Below the pieces are notes generated by a model. The model was given only the letters and a program-made list of their open reading frames with translations. It was not told the DNA's origin and ran no database searches. A DNA stretch of 64,000 nucleotides from NCBI RefSeq assembly GCF_003595195.1, contig NZ_CP032418.1, positions 694,501-758,500 of the forward strand, written 5' to 3'. Each line of letters opens with the position of its first letter. Within the stretch, counting starts at the first letter, position 1. Shown piece after piece: positions 37,003-46,833 of the stretch. A program made the position numbers and the translations under genes. Source of the DNA: Paenisporosarcina cavernae. Lineage in GTDB: Bacteria; Bacillota; Bacilli; Bacillales_A; Planococcaceae.

Positions 37003-38021
37003 TGACTCAAAACATGGAAAACTTACCTCAAGGTTCGTTTAATCGTGTCACAGTTGACAGTGCGGCTGCAGAGCGTATTTCAAAACCTGCATTAAGCTTC
37101 TGGCAAGATGCTTGGTTACGTATTCGTAAAAATAAAGCAGCCATTATTTCAATGGTGCTACTACTTTTAATATTCGTCATGTCATTCGTTGGACCAACGT
37201 TAAGTGCGCATGAATCCGACGTTCAAACAATTACACACGCAAATTTACCGCCAAAAATTCCTGGCTTTGAAAAATTAGGATTTTGGGATGGCCACGCAAA
37301 ATTGGGTGGAACTGAAGTAGATATGTATGAAATGAAAAAAGTTGATACGAACTACTGGTTCGGTACAGATGGTTTGGGACGAGATATGTTCTCCCGTGTT
37401 TGGGAAGGAACACAAATCTCCTTGCTCATTGCATTTGTTGCAGCGTTTATTGACATGGTAGTTGGTGTTGCTTATGGTGGTATTTCTGCTTATTATGGTG
37501 GGCGTACAGATGACATAATGCAACGTATTGTCGAGATTTTAGTTGGTATTCCAAACTTAGTTGTCGTTATTTTGATGATCCTTGTAATGGATCCAGGTAT
37601 CATGGCGATTATTATCGCGATTTCGATTACAGGATGGATTGGAATGTCCCGTATCGTTCGTGGTCAAATCTTGAAATTTAAAAACCAAGAATTCGTATTA
37701 GCTGCTCGTACTCTTGGAGCAAGTGATAGCCGTATTATTCAAAAACATTTATTGCCAAACATTTTGGCAATTATCATCATTAACACGATGTTCACGATTC
37801 CAGGAGCAATTTTCTTTGAAGCATTCTTAAGCTTCATCGGATTAGGGTTACAACCACCAGCTGCTTCACTAGGAACTTTGATTAATGATGGATTTAGATT
37901 AATTCAATTCCAACCACATATTTTATTATTCCCATCAATCATACTTTCTATTCTTATGATTGCCTTTAACTTACTTGGTGATGGTCTACGTGACGCACTA
38001 GATCCAAAAATGAAAGACTAA
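37002..38021 (+). CDS. oppC: Oligopeptide ABC transporter permease OppC
   Basis: 339-residue permease with a cytoplasmic N-terminus, a first helix at about 45-65, the FGTDGLGRDMFSRVWEGTQISL motif typical of OppC/DppC, and the EAA loop AARTLGASDSRIIQKHLLPN. Translationally coupled to oppB by a one-base overlap. Standard length. Confidence 0.95.
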   Translation: MTQNMENLPQGSFNRVTVDSAAAERISKPALSFWQDAWLRIRKNKAAIISMVLLLLIFVMSFVGPTLSAHESDVQTITHANLPPKIPGFEKLGFWDGHAKLGGTEVDMYEMKKVDTNYWFGTDGLGRDMFSRVWEGTQISLLIAFVAAFIDMVVGVAYGGISAYYGGRTDDIMQRIVEILVGIPNLVVVILMILVMDPGIMAIIIAISITGWIGMSRIVRGQILKFKNQEFVLAARTLGASDSRIIQKHLLPNILAIIIINTMFTIPGAIFFEAFLSFIGLGLQPPAASLGTLINDGFRLIQFQPHILLFPSIILSILMIAFNLLGDGLRDALDPKMKD

Positions 38022-38035
38022 TAGGAGGAAAGCAA

Positions 38036-39091
38036 ATGGAAAAGATATTAGAAGTGAATGACCTAAAGCTTTCCTTCCATACATTTGCGGGGGAAGTACA
38101 AGCGATTCGCGGCGTAAGTTTCGATGTATATAAAGGAGAAACAATCGCGATCGTAGGTGAGTCTGGTTCAGGTAAATCGGTAACAACGAAAGCGATTATG
38201 CGCTTGTTGCCAGAATCTAGTTCTGAATTCAAAGATGGTCATATTTTATTCAATGGAAGAGATTTAACAAAGCTTTCGGATAAAGAAATGCAAAAAATTC
38301 GCGGAAAAGATATTTCGATGATTTTCCAAGATCCAATGACTTCTTTAAACCCAACAATGACAATTGGAAAGCAAATTACAGAGCCATTGTTAAAGCATCA
38401 AAAAGTAAGTAAGTCCGAAGCGCGAAAAATCGCGATTGACTTACTTCGCATGGTTGGTATGCCAAAGCCAGAATTACGTATTAAACAATACCCTCACCAA
38501 TTCTCTGGTGGTCAACGTCAACGTATTGTTATCGCGATTGCACTAGCGTGTAATCCTCAAATTCTGATTGCGGATGAGCCAACAACAGCACTTGACGTAA
38601 CTATTCAAGCTCAAATTCTTGAGTTAATGAAAGATTTGCAAAAGAAAATTGATACATCAATCATCTTTATCACGCATGATCTTGGTGTTGTAGCAAACGT
38701 TGCTGACCGAGTGGCAGTTATGTATGGTGGACGTATTGTGGAAGTAGGGACAGTAGATGAAATTTTCTACAATCCGCAACATCCATATACTTGGGGCTTA
38801 TTGAGCTCAATGCCATCACTTGATACCGCTGAAGAAAAATTATATGCGATTCCAGGAACTCCTCCGGATTTACTCGATCCTCCAAAAGGAGATGCATTCG
38901 CTCTACGTAGCGAATACGCACTGGCAATCGATTTAGAACAAGAACCACCAACTTTCCAAATTAGCGATACTCATTTCGCTTCTACTTGGTTGCTACACCC
39001 AGACGCACCGCAAGTAGAGCCACCAGTTTCTATTATCGAGCGTATGAAGAAATTCCCAGGTAGTCGTTACTACGAAGGAGGTACGCGCTAA
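38036..39091 (+). CDS. oppD: Oligopeptide ABC transporter ATP-binding protein OppD
   Basis: 351-residue ABC ATPase. Walker A GESGSGKS, signature QFSGGQRQR, Walker B LIADEPTTALD, and the C-terminal oligopeptide-transporter extension. In many relatives this extension carries cysteines for an Fe-S cluster; here the segment (DAFALRSEYALAID...HFASTWL) has none. AGGAGG precedes ATG 38036; its stop overlaps oppF by one base. Confidence 0.95.
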   Translation: MEKILEVNDLKLSFHTFAGEVQAIRGVSFDVYKGETIAIVGESGSGKSVTTKAIMRLLPESSSEFKDGHILFNGRDLTKLSDKEMQKIRGKDISMIFQDPMTSLNPTMTIGKQITEPLLKHQKVSKSEARKIAIDLLRMVGMPKPELRIKQYPHQFSGGQRQRIVIAIALACNPQILIADEPTTALDVTIQAQILELMKDLQKKIDTSIIFITHDLGVVANVADRVAVMYGGRIVEVGTVDEIFYNPQHPYTWGLLSSMPSLDTAEEKLYAIPGTPPDLLDPPKGDAFALRSEYALAIDLEQEPPTFQISDTHFASTWLLHPDAPQVEPPVSIIERMKKFPGSRYYEGGTR

Positions 39092-40032
39092 TGACTGAAA
39101 AATTGTTAGAAATCAAAAATTTAAAACAATACTTCAATCAAGGGAAACCGAATGAAGTGCGTGCTGTTGATGGAATTAGTTTTGATATCTATCGCGGAGA
39201 AACTCTTGGTTTAGTTGGAGAGTCTGGTTGTGGTAAATCTACTACTGGACGTTCTATTATTCGCTTGTATGATGCGACAGATGGAGAAGTAATTTTCGAT
39301 GGCGTGAATGTTCACGGAAAGAAATCGAAAAAAGACTTAAAAAAATTCAACCGTAAAATGCAAATGATTTTCCAAGATCCCTATGCATCGCTTAACCCTC
39401 GTATGAAAGTTATGGACATCATTGCAGAAGGCTTAGATATCCACGGTTTGTTCAAAAATCAAACAGAACGAAAACAACGTGTGTTCGAACTTCTTGAAAC
39501 TGTTGGACTGAACAAAGAACATGCGAACCGTTACCCACACGAATTCTCAGGTGGACAACGTCAACGTCTTGGTATTGCTCGTGCGTTAGCAGTAGACCCA
39601 GAATTCATCATTGCCGATGAACCGATCTCTGCACTTGACGTATCAATCCAAGCACAAGTAGTTAACTTACTTCGTGAGTTACAAAAAGAAAAAGGATTAA
39701 CGTACTTATTTATCGCCCATGATTTATCCATGGTAAAATACATCTCTGACCGTATTGGTGTTATGTATTTCGGTAAATTAGTAGAACTAGCGCCTGCTGA
39801 GGATCTTTACAACAATCCAATGCATCCGTATACTCAATCGTTATTATCTGCAATTCCTCTTCCAGATCCGAACTATGAGCGTAATCGCGTTCGTAAGTCT
39901 TATGATCCTGCAGTTCATAATTATGCAGAAAACGAAGAGTTAGAAATGCGTGAAATCACACCAGGACACTTTGTATTATGTTCTGAAAAAGAATATGAAT
40001 CATTAAAACTTGCATCTGCTGCACGTGTTTAA
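39091..40032 (+). CDS. oppF: Oligopeptide ABC transporter ATP-binding protein OppF
   Basis: 313-residue partner ATPase of OppD. Walker A GESGCGKS, signature EFSGGQRQR, Walker [12 protein letters not shown], and the C-terminal Opp extension with [10 protein letters not shown]. One-base overlap with oppD. Last gene of the operon, 7 nt before a strong terminator. Confidence 0.95.
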   Translation: MTEKLLEIKNLKQYFNQGKPNEVRAVDGISFDIYRGETLGLVGESGCGKSTTGRSIIRLYDATDGEVIFDGVNVHGKKSKKDLKKFNRKMQMIFQDPYASLNPRMKVMDIIAEGLDIHGLFKNQTERKQRVFELLETVGLNKEHANRYPHEFSGGQRQRLGIARALAVDPEFIIADEPISALDVSIQAQVVNLLRELQKEKGLTYLFIAHDLSMVKYISDRIGVMYFGKLVELAPAEDLYNNPMHPYTQSLLSAIPLPDPNYERNRVRKSYDPAVHNYAENEELEMREITPGHFVLCSEKEYESLKLASAARV

Positions 40033-40038
40033 TGTTAC

Positions 40039-40066
40039 AACCCCGCCAGTGATGGTGGGGTTTTTC
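40039..40066 (+). terminator. Terminator of the opp operon
   Basis: Stem AACCCCGCCA / TGGTGGGGTT, loop GTGA, then TTTTT. Confidence 0.93.
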
Positions 40067-40093
40067 ATTTGTTAGAACTCTATAGACACTTAA

Positions 40094-40240
40094 CGTCAAT
40101 AGAGCCGTTTTTTTCGCTTTTCAAGTGTAGGTTTTCACCCATAAATCATCTTCCTGCGCCAATAGAGCACTAATTTTCGCCCATAGAGCACTAATTTTCG
40201 CCCATTGAGGAATGATTTTCGCCCATAGGGGCAGTTTAGT
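40094..40240. repeat. Intergenic 21-nt-period array (A5), seven in-phase units
   Basis: Unit starts fall at 40094, 40115, 40136, 40157, 40178, 40199 and 40220, each exactly 21 nt apart. Cores are CGTCAATAG, CGCTTTTCA (degenerate), CACCCATAA, CGCCAATAG, CGCCCATAG, CGCCCATTG and CGCCCATAG. The middle units share GAGCACTAATTTT. It begins 28 nt after the opp terminator; the rest of the 40241-40442 gap shows no gene. Confidence 0.9.
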
Positions 40241-40442
40241 AATAGAAATAGGATAAATATAGTAACTTACTCGCATAATCTTCATTTACTTTAAATGCGC
40301 CTTCGTGATGAAAATATCCTACCTAATTCCTCTACACGTTTTGTCAATTTCGGTATTTTATTGCCAAAAAAGGACATTCAGCCCTTTTTAACATGAACGT
40401 TCCTTGTTACACTTAAATTACAAAGAAAGGATGACGGCATCG

Positions 40443-41663
40443 ATGACATTTCAGAAATCTTTAAGTGTGTTTGCACTATCTAGTGCACTTGTTTTTACTT
40501 CATTACCAGCTTCAGCAGAAACGACAACAGAAGATATTATATTCACAGAGAAGCAATTTGATTACCAATTAATTGATGAACAAGTGGTAGCAAGTTCGTC
40601 GCTTTATACATATGATTCAGGACTTCAATTTACATATCCAGATGCAGTGCGTGGTGTTTACGTAACTGGACATTCTGCAGGAGGAGCACGTTTTAACGAT
40701 CTATTAAAATTAATGGATCAAACAGAGTTAAATGCAATGGTCATCGATATTAAAGATGATTTTGGCGATTTAACCTATGTACCGAAAGAGGATTCACCGA
40801 TAAAAGATCTTGGGATTGGTAACCTGTATATGAAAGACCCGCGGAAAGTGTTAGAAACGTTGGAGCAAAAAGAAATTTATCCGATTGCACGTGTAGTTGT
40901 GTTTAAAGATACCCGTTTAGCGGAGAAACATCCGGAGCTATCATTCGTGGAGCCAAACGGAAGCGTATGGAAAAATGGACGAGAAGAAGCGTTTGTAAAT
41001 CCATTTGCAAAAGAAGTATGGGATTATAATGTGCAAATTGCCATAGAAGCAGCAAAGATGGGATTCCAAGAAATTCAGTTTGATTACGTGCGTTTCCCAG
41101 AAGGGTTTGAAAACCGTGCGGATGTGTTGAAGTATACGGGTGGAGGATATGAAACATCTGATCCAGATCCTGTGCAACGACGCGTTCACGCTGTTACAGA
41201 CTTTGTCGCGTATGCTAAAGAGAAATTAAAGCCATATGGCGTAAAAGTGTCAGTAGATATATTTGGTTACTCTGCGACGCTTCCAGAAGCACCTGGAATC
41301 GGACAAAATTTCTCGAAAATTTCATCTAATGTAGACGTAATTTCTTCCATGATTTATCCGAGTCACTGGACATCTTATTTTGGAATTAAGAAACCGGATC
41401 TTGAGCCTTATCGTTTAGTGCAAGAGTATGCAAAAGTAGAGAATGTGAAGTTAGCTGAACTGGGTGACAAAGCACCAATCTCCCGTCCGTGGTTGCAGGA
41501 TTTCACCGCTTCCTATTTAGGTGCTGGAAACTATCAAGTGTACGGTGCGAAACAAGTTCAACAACAAATCCAAGCATTGTCAGAAGCAGGCATCAATGAA
41601 TTCTTGCTTTGGAATGCAGGAAACCGATATAGCGCAGGTGTGGATTATACACCTGGTAAGTAA
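40443..41663 (+). CDS. Secreted putative glycoside hydrolase (DUF4015/GHL family)
   Basis: 406-residue protein with a Sec signal peptide (about 1-25, cleavage after SLPASA) and a TIM-barrel domain. The motifs VRGVYVTGHSAGG, MVIDIKDDFGDLTYV, EIQFDYVRFPEG (likely catalytic-face acids), VDIFGYSAT, ISSMIYPSHW and FLLWNAGNRYS are those of the DUF4015 putative glycoside hydrolases. Substrate unknown; a cell-wall or surface polysaccharide is plausible. AAAGGATG is 10 nt before ATG 40443. Confidence 0.85.
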   Translation: MTFQKSLSVFALSSALVFTSLPASAETTTEDIIFTEKQFDYQLIDEQVVASSSLYTYDSGLQFTYPDAVRGVYVTGHSAGGARFNDLLKLMDQTELNAMVIDIKDDFGDLTYVPKEDSPIKDLGIGNLYMKDPRKVLETLEQKEIYPIARVVVFKDTRLAEKHPELSFVEPNGSVWKNGREEAFVNPFAKEVWDYNVQIAIEAAKMGFQEIQFDYVRFPEGFENRADVLKYTGGGYETSDPDPVQRRVHAVTDFVAYAKEKLKPYGVKVSVDIFGYSATLPEAPGIGQNFSKISSNVDVISSMIYPSHWTSYFGIKKPDLEPYRLVQEYAKVENVKLAELGDKAPISRPWLQDFTASYLGAGNYQVYGAKQVQQQIQALSEAGINEFLLWNAGNRYSAGVDYTPGK

Positions 41664-41669
41664 TAGTAA

Positions 41670-41701
41670 GAGTCATCCATGTAAATGGATGACTCTTTTT
41701 T
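41670..41701 (+). terminator. Terminator after the DUF4015 gene
   Basis: Perfect 11-bp stem GAGTCATCCAT / ATGGATGACTC, loop GTAA, then a T-run. Confidence 0.95.
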
Positions 41702-41974
41702 CGCAAAAAAAGTCCTCAAGTGGGTTATATCCTGCATAAGAGGGGAAACTCATAACATATACTAAAAAGTTGTGTGAGTTGGTTAGCTAATGAAAGTAAA
41801 GGGGAATTTTTTGTATTTATTCTAAAGGTGTAGGAAGGAAAATAAGGATCCTACGCTTCTAACAAAATCTTAAGTTGGAGTTTATATTTTATGCATTAAA
41901 AACTTTCAAAAATGACGAAAAAAATGAAACTTTTTTTGCCTTCGAAACGTATTATAGGTAAGAATGAAAATATA

Positions 41975-42007
41975 TTATTCTCATTTATATTTTATAACTG
42001 AGAATAA
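41975..42007. promoter_or_regulatory. Perfect dyad in the spx upstream region
   Basis: TTATTCTCA (41975-41983) and TGAGAATAA (41999-42007) are perfect 9-bp inverted arms with a 15-nt AT-rich spacer. A further near-palindrome GAAAATATATTATTCTC overlaps the left arm. The half-sites resemble Fur/PerR-type elements. The 41702-42282 gap otherwise holds no gene; an extended -10 TGGTGTATAAT near 42178-42188 may be an spx promoter. Confidence 0.5.
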
Positions 42008-42282
42008 ATAATTTATTTTTCTTTCGGTGTTTATTTTTATCGCTTACAGGGTAAAGTAAAATTACTTATATGGAAATAGTAGCTTATCCACAAGAAGCCA
42101 CTCTCTATTACGAAATTGTGACGAATGTGTTAAGGGTACATATTTTTCCGGATAAAGTATAGTAAGTTGGTCAGAAATGGTGTATAATTTCAATTAAGAA
42201 GTCTATTTTAAAGTAATTCTAATGTAAGAAGAGTTCATTTTAAACAAGACGAGAATGAATGGAAAGGAAGTGTTGCTGCATG

Positions 42283-42678
42283 ATGGTTACCTTGTTTACT
42301 TCACCTAGTTGTACATCTTGTCGTAAGGCAAAAGCATGGCTAGAAGAACATGATATCCCGTATACAGAACGAAACATTTTCTCCGAACCACTTAGCATTA
42401 GCGAGATCAAAGAAATTCTTCGCATGACGGAGGATGGAACTGATGAGATTATTTCTACTCGCTCTAAAATTTTCCAAAAACTTAACGTAGATGTGGAAAG
42501 TTTACCTTTACAACGTCTATACGAGTTAATTCAAGAGCATCCTGGTTTACTTCGTAGACCAATTATTTTAGATGAGAAACGCTTGCAAGTTGGGTATAAC
42601 GAAGATGAGATTCGTCGTTTCTTACCTCGAAAAGTTCGAGCTTACCAATTGCTTGAAGCACAGCGTATGGTTAACTAA
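42283..42678 (+). CDS. spx: Spx, RNA polymerase-binding stress regulator
   Basis: 131-residue ArsC-fold regulator that binds the RNA polymerase alpha C-terminal domain and controls thiol-stress genes. The redox switch CTSC is at C10/C13, with the [24 protein letters not shown] segment and the C-terminal degradation tail. [13 protein letters not shown] matches the Spx N-terminus, so ATG 42283 is chosen over 42280; AAAGGAAG lies upstream. MecA and YjbH, both linked to Spx and Clp proteolysis, are encoded nearby. Confidence 0.96.
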   Translation: MVTLFTSPSCTSCRKAKAWLEEHDIPYTERNIFSEPLSISEIKEILRMTEDGTDEIISTRSKIFQKLNVDVESLPLQRLYELIQEHPGLLRRPIILDEKRLQVGYNEDEIRRFLPRKVRAYQLLEAQRMVN

Positions 42679-42694
42679 CCTTCGAAAGTATGAT

Positions 42695-42746
42695 AGACTG
42701 ATGAATTCTTCTTCTATATAGAAGTCGGAGTTCGTCAGTCTTTTTG
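42695..42746 (+). terminator. Terminator after spx
   Basis: Long stem AGACTGATGAATTC.../...GAGTTCGTCAGTCT followed by TTTTT. Confidence 0.88.
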
Positions 42747-42934
42747 TATCTAAGCCGTATGCTTGATTTCTTCCTGGCATTCCCATACAATTCAAGATAC
42801 ATTCTTTTTATCAAATTTATCCTTTCCAAATAGAGGATGATAGACATATAGTAAGATAGACACTAGAAATTGACGGCTGGAACTGTTGCAAAAAAGGGGA
42901 TTCCCTTTAACAGAATCGAAGGGAGATGTGTAAA

Positions 42935-43594
42935 ATGGACATCGAACGCATAAATGAAAACACAGTCAAGTTTTACATTTCATACATCGACATTGAAAAA
43001 AGAGGCTTCAGCCGAGATGAAATATGGTTTAATCGTGACAAAAGTGAAGAGCTTTTTTGGGAAATGATGGATGAGATTAATGATGAGTCCGAATTTGAAG
43101 TAGAAGGTCCGCTTTGGATTCAAGTGCATGCACTTGAAAAAGGACTCGAGGTAACGGTTACACGTGCTGGCGCGAATAAAGAAGGTAAGAACGGATTTAT
43201 TGAACCAGATGAGCGTGATTCGTACTATTCAAGTATTTCAGAAGCCGGTGGCAATCAAAAATATAATGACATTGCTGATTTGTACGCGGAATTAGAAGTC
43301 GATTTAATGGAACACACATTTGTTTTCCGTGAATTTGACGACATTATTCCATTAGCAAAACGAATGGAAATTCCGTCGAATGTATCGAGTTCCTTCCACT
43401 TTTTTGAAGGAAAGTATTATTTGTATTTAGAGTTAATGGACGAAGAAGATGAAGCACTTGAAGCTTTTGAAAATTTGGCTAGCGTCGTACAAGAATATGC
43501 GACAGATTCTACCGTAACGATTCATCGTTTAGAAGAGTATGGGAAAGAAATTATCTCAGATGAAGTTTTCGACCATATTCGTAACTATTTTTAA
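42935..43594 (+). CDS. mecA: MecA, ClpCP adaptor protein
   Basis: 219-residue adaptor that delivers ComK, ComS and other substrates to ClpC-ClpP. N-terminal substrate-binding domain beginning MDIERINENTVKFYISYIDIE, an acidic Glu/Asp-rich linker, and the C-terminal ClpC-binding domain ending FDHIRNYF. AAGGGAG precedes ATG 42935. The spx-mecA-coiA-pepF order is as in B. subtilis. Confidence 0.95.
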   Translation: MDIERINENTVKFYISYIDIEKRGFSRDEIWFNRDKSEELFWEMMDEINDESEFEVEGPLWIQVHALEKGLEVTVTRAGANKEGKNGFIEPDERDSYYSSISEAGGNQKYNDIADLYAELEVDLMEHTFVFREFDDIIPLAKRMEIPSNVSSSFHFFEGKYYLYLELMDEEDEALEAFENLASVVQEYATDSTVTIHRLEEYGKEIISDEVFDHIRNYF

Positions 43595-43610
43595 TAACAA
43601 GATGTTGTTG

Positions 43611-43642
43611 CACCGAATGTATCTTACATTCGGTGTTTTTTT
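43611..43642 (+). terminator. Terminator after mecA
   Basis: Perfect 11-bp stem CACCGAATGTA / TACATTCGGTG with a 3-nt loop, then seven T. Confidence 0.95.
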
Positions 43643-43764
43643 ATGCTTCTAATTCCATCTTGTTTCATTTTCACGTATCTCTGCACTAATGAACGTAAAT
43701 ATCCACTTTCTCGTTTGCCAGTTTCTGAGTAGATTTGTACAATGAAAAGAGGAGGTGAGAGATC

Positions 43765-44826
43765 ATTCTTACAGCCATCACCGCGGAGGACCATCTCCTT
43801 TCTATTTCCCCAGAAATGTCGAAAGCGTCCTTAATTGAACTTCGGAAAACCACGATTTTTCACTGCCCCGCCTGTCTTCAGCCCGTGAAGTTGAAAGTGG
43901 GAAACGTGAAAATTGCACATTTTTCTCATACTCCATCAGCTACTTGTACTTCTTTCTTCTCCGAAAACGAATCACCTCACCATTTACAAGGGAAGTGGCA
44001 ATTCTATTCCTTCTTTCAATCCTTAGGATATTCCGTTACGTTAGAGCACTATCTTCCTTCCATACAACAACGACCTGACCTTCTCGTTACGCGAAATGGT
44101 AGATCTATTGCGATCGAAGTTCAGCGTAGTACGATTCCAATCGAACACGTCAACGAGCGTACAAACGGCTACGCATCGATCGGGATCGAAACTTGCTGGA
44201 TTTTAGCGCAATCGGTTAAAGTTCTATCTAACTATGATCATCAAGTGGTCCGTATTTCTCTTTCCGACTTTCAACAATCGTTCATTCACGACAATACATG
44301 CATCGTGTATGACGTGGAATTAAAAACATTCCATTACTACAGTTCGTTACACTACCTAGGAGGAAATCAATTTCTTGCGCGCCATTCGACACTACCATTA
44401 AGACTACAAACGTTTCCTTTTCGACAAGTGGGACAGTGTAGACCAGAAACAGTCGCTACACTTCATTCGAAATGGCAAGCGCGACGAATGATACACCTGC
44501 AGCAACTCATGAAACGAAATCGGCAAGGAATCCAGCATCCTATCTTACGAGCGTGTTATCAATTAGGCGTTTATCCAACCGAACTTCCTAACTACATCGG
44601 AATACCAATCGAAGGAGCTGAAATAATCCATCGTCACCCCGTTGAGTGGCAGCTTTTGTTGTATGAAGCACTATCTCATAACAGCCATATCTCGATTGAA
44701 ACATTCTTCCAACACACGATGTCGCAACCTGGGACAGACAAAGTAGTGGACGTGGTCTTTCAGTATGCAGAATTTTTGCTAAAGGTAGTCCCTTTTCGAC
44801 ACCTCCCTTCAGTTGCAAAAAGGTGA
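43765..44826 (+). CDS. coiA: CoiA competence protein, probable ATT start
   Basis: CoiA promotes recombination during transformation. The motif FHCPACLQPVKLKVGNVKIAHFSH is the N-terminal Zn-binding and DNA-handling segment; the nuclease-like core has RPDLLVTRNGRSIAIEVQRS. The first ATG (43816) lacks a ribosome site and cuts off the conserved N-terminus. A strong GGAGGTG (43751-43757) is 7 nt before an in-frame ATT at 43765, which gives (M)LTAITAEDHLLSISPE, the expected CoiA beginning. The only in-frame alternative after the upstream stop is ATC at 43762. This gives 353 aa, near the usual 370. Confidence 0.85.
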   Translation: MLTAITAEDHLLSISPEMSKASLIELRKTTIFHCPACLQPVKLKVGNVKIAHFSHTPSATCTSFFSENESPHHLQGKWQFYSFFQSLGYSVTLEHYLPSIQQRPDLLVTRNGRSIAIEVQRSTIPIEHVNERTNGYASIGIETCWILAQSVKVLSNYDHQVVRISLSDFQQSFIHDNTCIVYDVELKTFHYYSSLHYLGGNQFLARHSTLPLRLQTFPFRQVGQCRPETVATLHSKWQARRMIHLQQLMKRNRQGIQHPILRACYQLGVYPTELPNYIGIPIEGAEIIHRHPVEWQLLLYEALSHNSHISIETFFQHTMSQPGTDKVVDVVFQYAEFLLKVVPFRHLPSVAKR

Positions 44827-44883
44827 GAATATTGAGAAAATAGTCTAGGTAACCGGTGATAAACCGGAATAAGGGGGATCATC

Positions 44884-46701
44884 ATGACGACAAGTACAAA
44901 AAACAAATTACCAATCCGTTCAGAAGTACCAGAAGAATTAACGTGGAAATTAGAAGATATTTTCCCATCAAATGATGCATGGGAAAAAGAATTGACAGAA
45001 GTAAGTGAGCTAGCGGAGAAAGCGACACAATTTAAAGGAACGTTTGCAAGTGGCGCTGAAGCATTGTATGATGCGTTATCGTACAAAGATGATGTCATGG
45101 AACGAATTTACCGCTTGTACACATATGCACACATGCGTTATGACCAAGATACAACAAATAGTCATTACCAAGCGATGGACAGTCGTGTGAAATCATTACT
45201 CGTGAAAATATCTACGAACTTATCGTATTTCACACCGGAAATTTTAGCGCTAGACGAGTCTGTTATTGAGAAATATGTAAACACTCACGAAGGGCTAGCA
45301 CTATATAAACAAGCATTGAGCGAAATCAATGAAATGCGACCTCACGTATTGCCAGCAGAACAAGAAGCAATTCTTTCACAACTTTCTTTAGTTGCAAACG
45401 CTTCTTCCCAAACGTTTGGCATGCTGAACAATGCTGATTTAACATTCCCAACGATTAAAGATGAGAATGGGGAAGAAGTAGAGCTCACACACGGTCGTTA
45501 TACGAATTTCTTAGAAAGTGCCGATCCTCGCGTCAGAGAAGATGCATTTAAAGCGATGTACGACACGTACGGCAACTATCGGAATACATTTGCCTCAACG
45601 CTGTCTGGAAACGTGAAACGTGACAATGTGAATGCAGAAATTCGCCATTACGACTCTGCTCGACATGCTGCAATGTCGGAGAATTTCATTCCAGAGAAAG
45701 TGTATGACAATTTAGTTGGGACGATTAATAAAAACCTTCACTTGTTGCATCGATACGTGGACCTTCGCAAAAAAGTGTTAGGACTCGATGAACTTCATAT
45801 GTGGGATCTTTACACGCCACTAGTGAAAGAAACGAAAATGGAAATTCCCTATGATGAAGCGAAAGAAATCATGTTAAAAAGCTTCGCGCCACTAGGGGAA
45901 GAATATGTTTCCATCGCGAAAAAAGGACTTGAGAATCGTTGGGTCGATGTTGTGGAGAATAAAGGGAAGCGTTCTGGGGCTTATTCATCAGGAGCATATG
46001 GGACGAACCCGTATATTCTCATGAACTGGCAAGATAACGTCAATAACTTATTCACATTGGCGCATGAATTTGGCCACTCTCTACACAGCTATTATTCCCA
46101 GTCGAACCAACCATTTGTCTATAGTGACTACTCGATTTTTGTGGCAGAAGTAGCTTCAACATGTAATGAAGCATTGCTAAACGACTATATGCTCAAAACG
46201 TTAGATGATGAGCAGCAACGTATTTATCTACTCAACTACTGGCTAGAAGGATTCCGCGGAACCGTTTTCCGCCAAACAATGTTTGCGGAATTTGAACACA
46301 TCATCCATCAACTAGATCAAAACGGGGAAGCATTAACTGCTGACAAATTAACCGAAGAATACTACAATCTCAACAAAAAGTATTTCGGCGACAACATGGT
46401 AGTGGATGAACAAATTGGCTTAGAGTGGGCGCGAATTCCACATTTCTACTACAACTACTATGTGTATCAATACGCGACTGGGTACAGCGCTGCAGTCGCT
46501 TTAAGTAATCAAATACTTGAAGAAGGAGAGCCGGCAGTAGAACGTTATATTAACGAATTCTTAAAAGCAGGTTGTTCCGATACGCCGATCAATGTATTGA
46601 AAAAAGCGGGAGTCGACATGACATCCTCTTCACCAATTGAAGAAGCGTGTAAAGTATTCGAGGAAAAACTAACAGAACTTGAAAATTTATTACTAAAATA
46701 A
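44884..46701 (+). CDS. pepF: Oligoendopeptidase F
   Basis: 605-residue M3B zinc metallopeptidase cleaving short peptides in the cytoplasm. Zinc motif HEFGH (H394, E395, H398) and the distal EVASTCNE glutamate. The N-terminal RSEVPEELTWKLEDIFPS is typical of PepF. AAGGGGGATC precedes ATG 44884. It lies 57 nt after coiA, as in B. subtilis (yjbG), and may recycle peptides imported by Opp. Confidence 0.95.
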   Translation: MTTSTKNKLPIRSEVPEELTWKLEDIFPSNDAWEKELTEVSELAEKATQFKGTFASGAEALYDALSYKDDVMERIYRLYTYAHMRYDQDTTNSHYQAMDSRVKSLLVKISTNLSYFTPEILALDESVIEKYVNTHEGLALYKQALSEINEMRPHVLPAEQEAILSQLSLVANASSQTFGMLNNADLTFPTIKDENGEEVELTHGRYTNFLESADPRVREDAFKAMYDTYGNYRNTFASTLSGNVKRDNVNAEIRHYDSARHAAMSENFIPEKVYDNLVGTINKNLHLLHRYVDLRKKVLGLDELHMWDLYTPLVKETKMEIPYDEAKEIMLKSFAPLGEEYVSIAKKGLENRWVDVVENKGKRSGAYSSGAYGTNPYILMNWQDNVNNLFTLAHEFGHSLHSYYSQSNQPFVYSDYSIFVAEVASTCNEALLNDYMLKTLDDEQQRIYLLNYWLEGFRGTVFRQTMFAEFEHIIHQLDQNGEALTADKLTEEYYNLNKKYFGDNMVVDEQIGLEWARIPHFYYNYYVYQYATGYSAAVALSNQILEEGEPAVERYINEFLKAGCSDTPINVLKKAGVDMTSSSPIEEACKVFEEKLTELENLLLK

Positions 46702-46705
46702 TTGC

Positions 46706-46738
46706 GAAAGCCTCTTTCTAAAATGAAAGGGGCTTTTG
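46706..46738 (+). terminator. Terminator after pepF
   Basis: Stem AAAGCCTCTTTC / GAAAGGGGCTTT (one G-U) with a T-rich tail. Confidence 0.82.
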
Positions 46739-46833
46739 TTATTTCGATATAATTATGTGTCAATTTATCTAGAATTGTAAAATTCGTGAAAACGCTTTCT
46801 ATATGACGAATTTGTGAAACCTGTTCAAATCCA

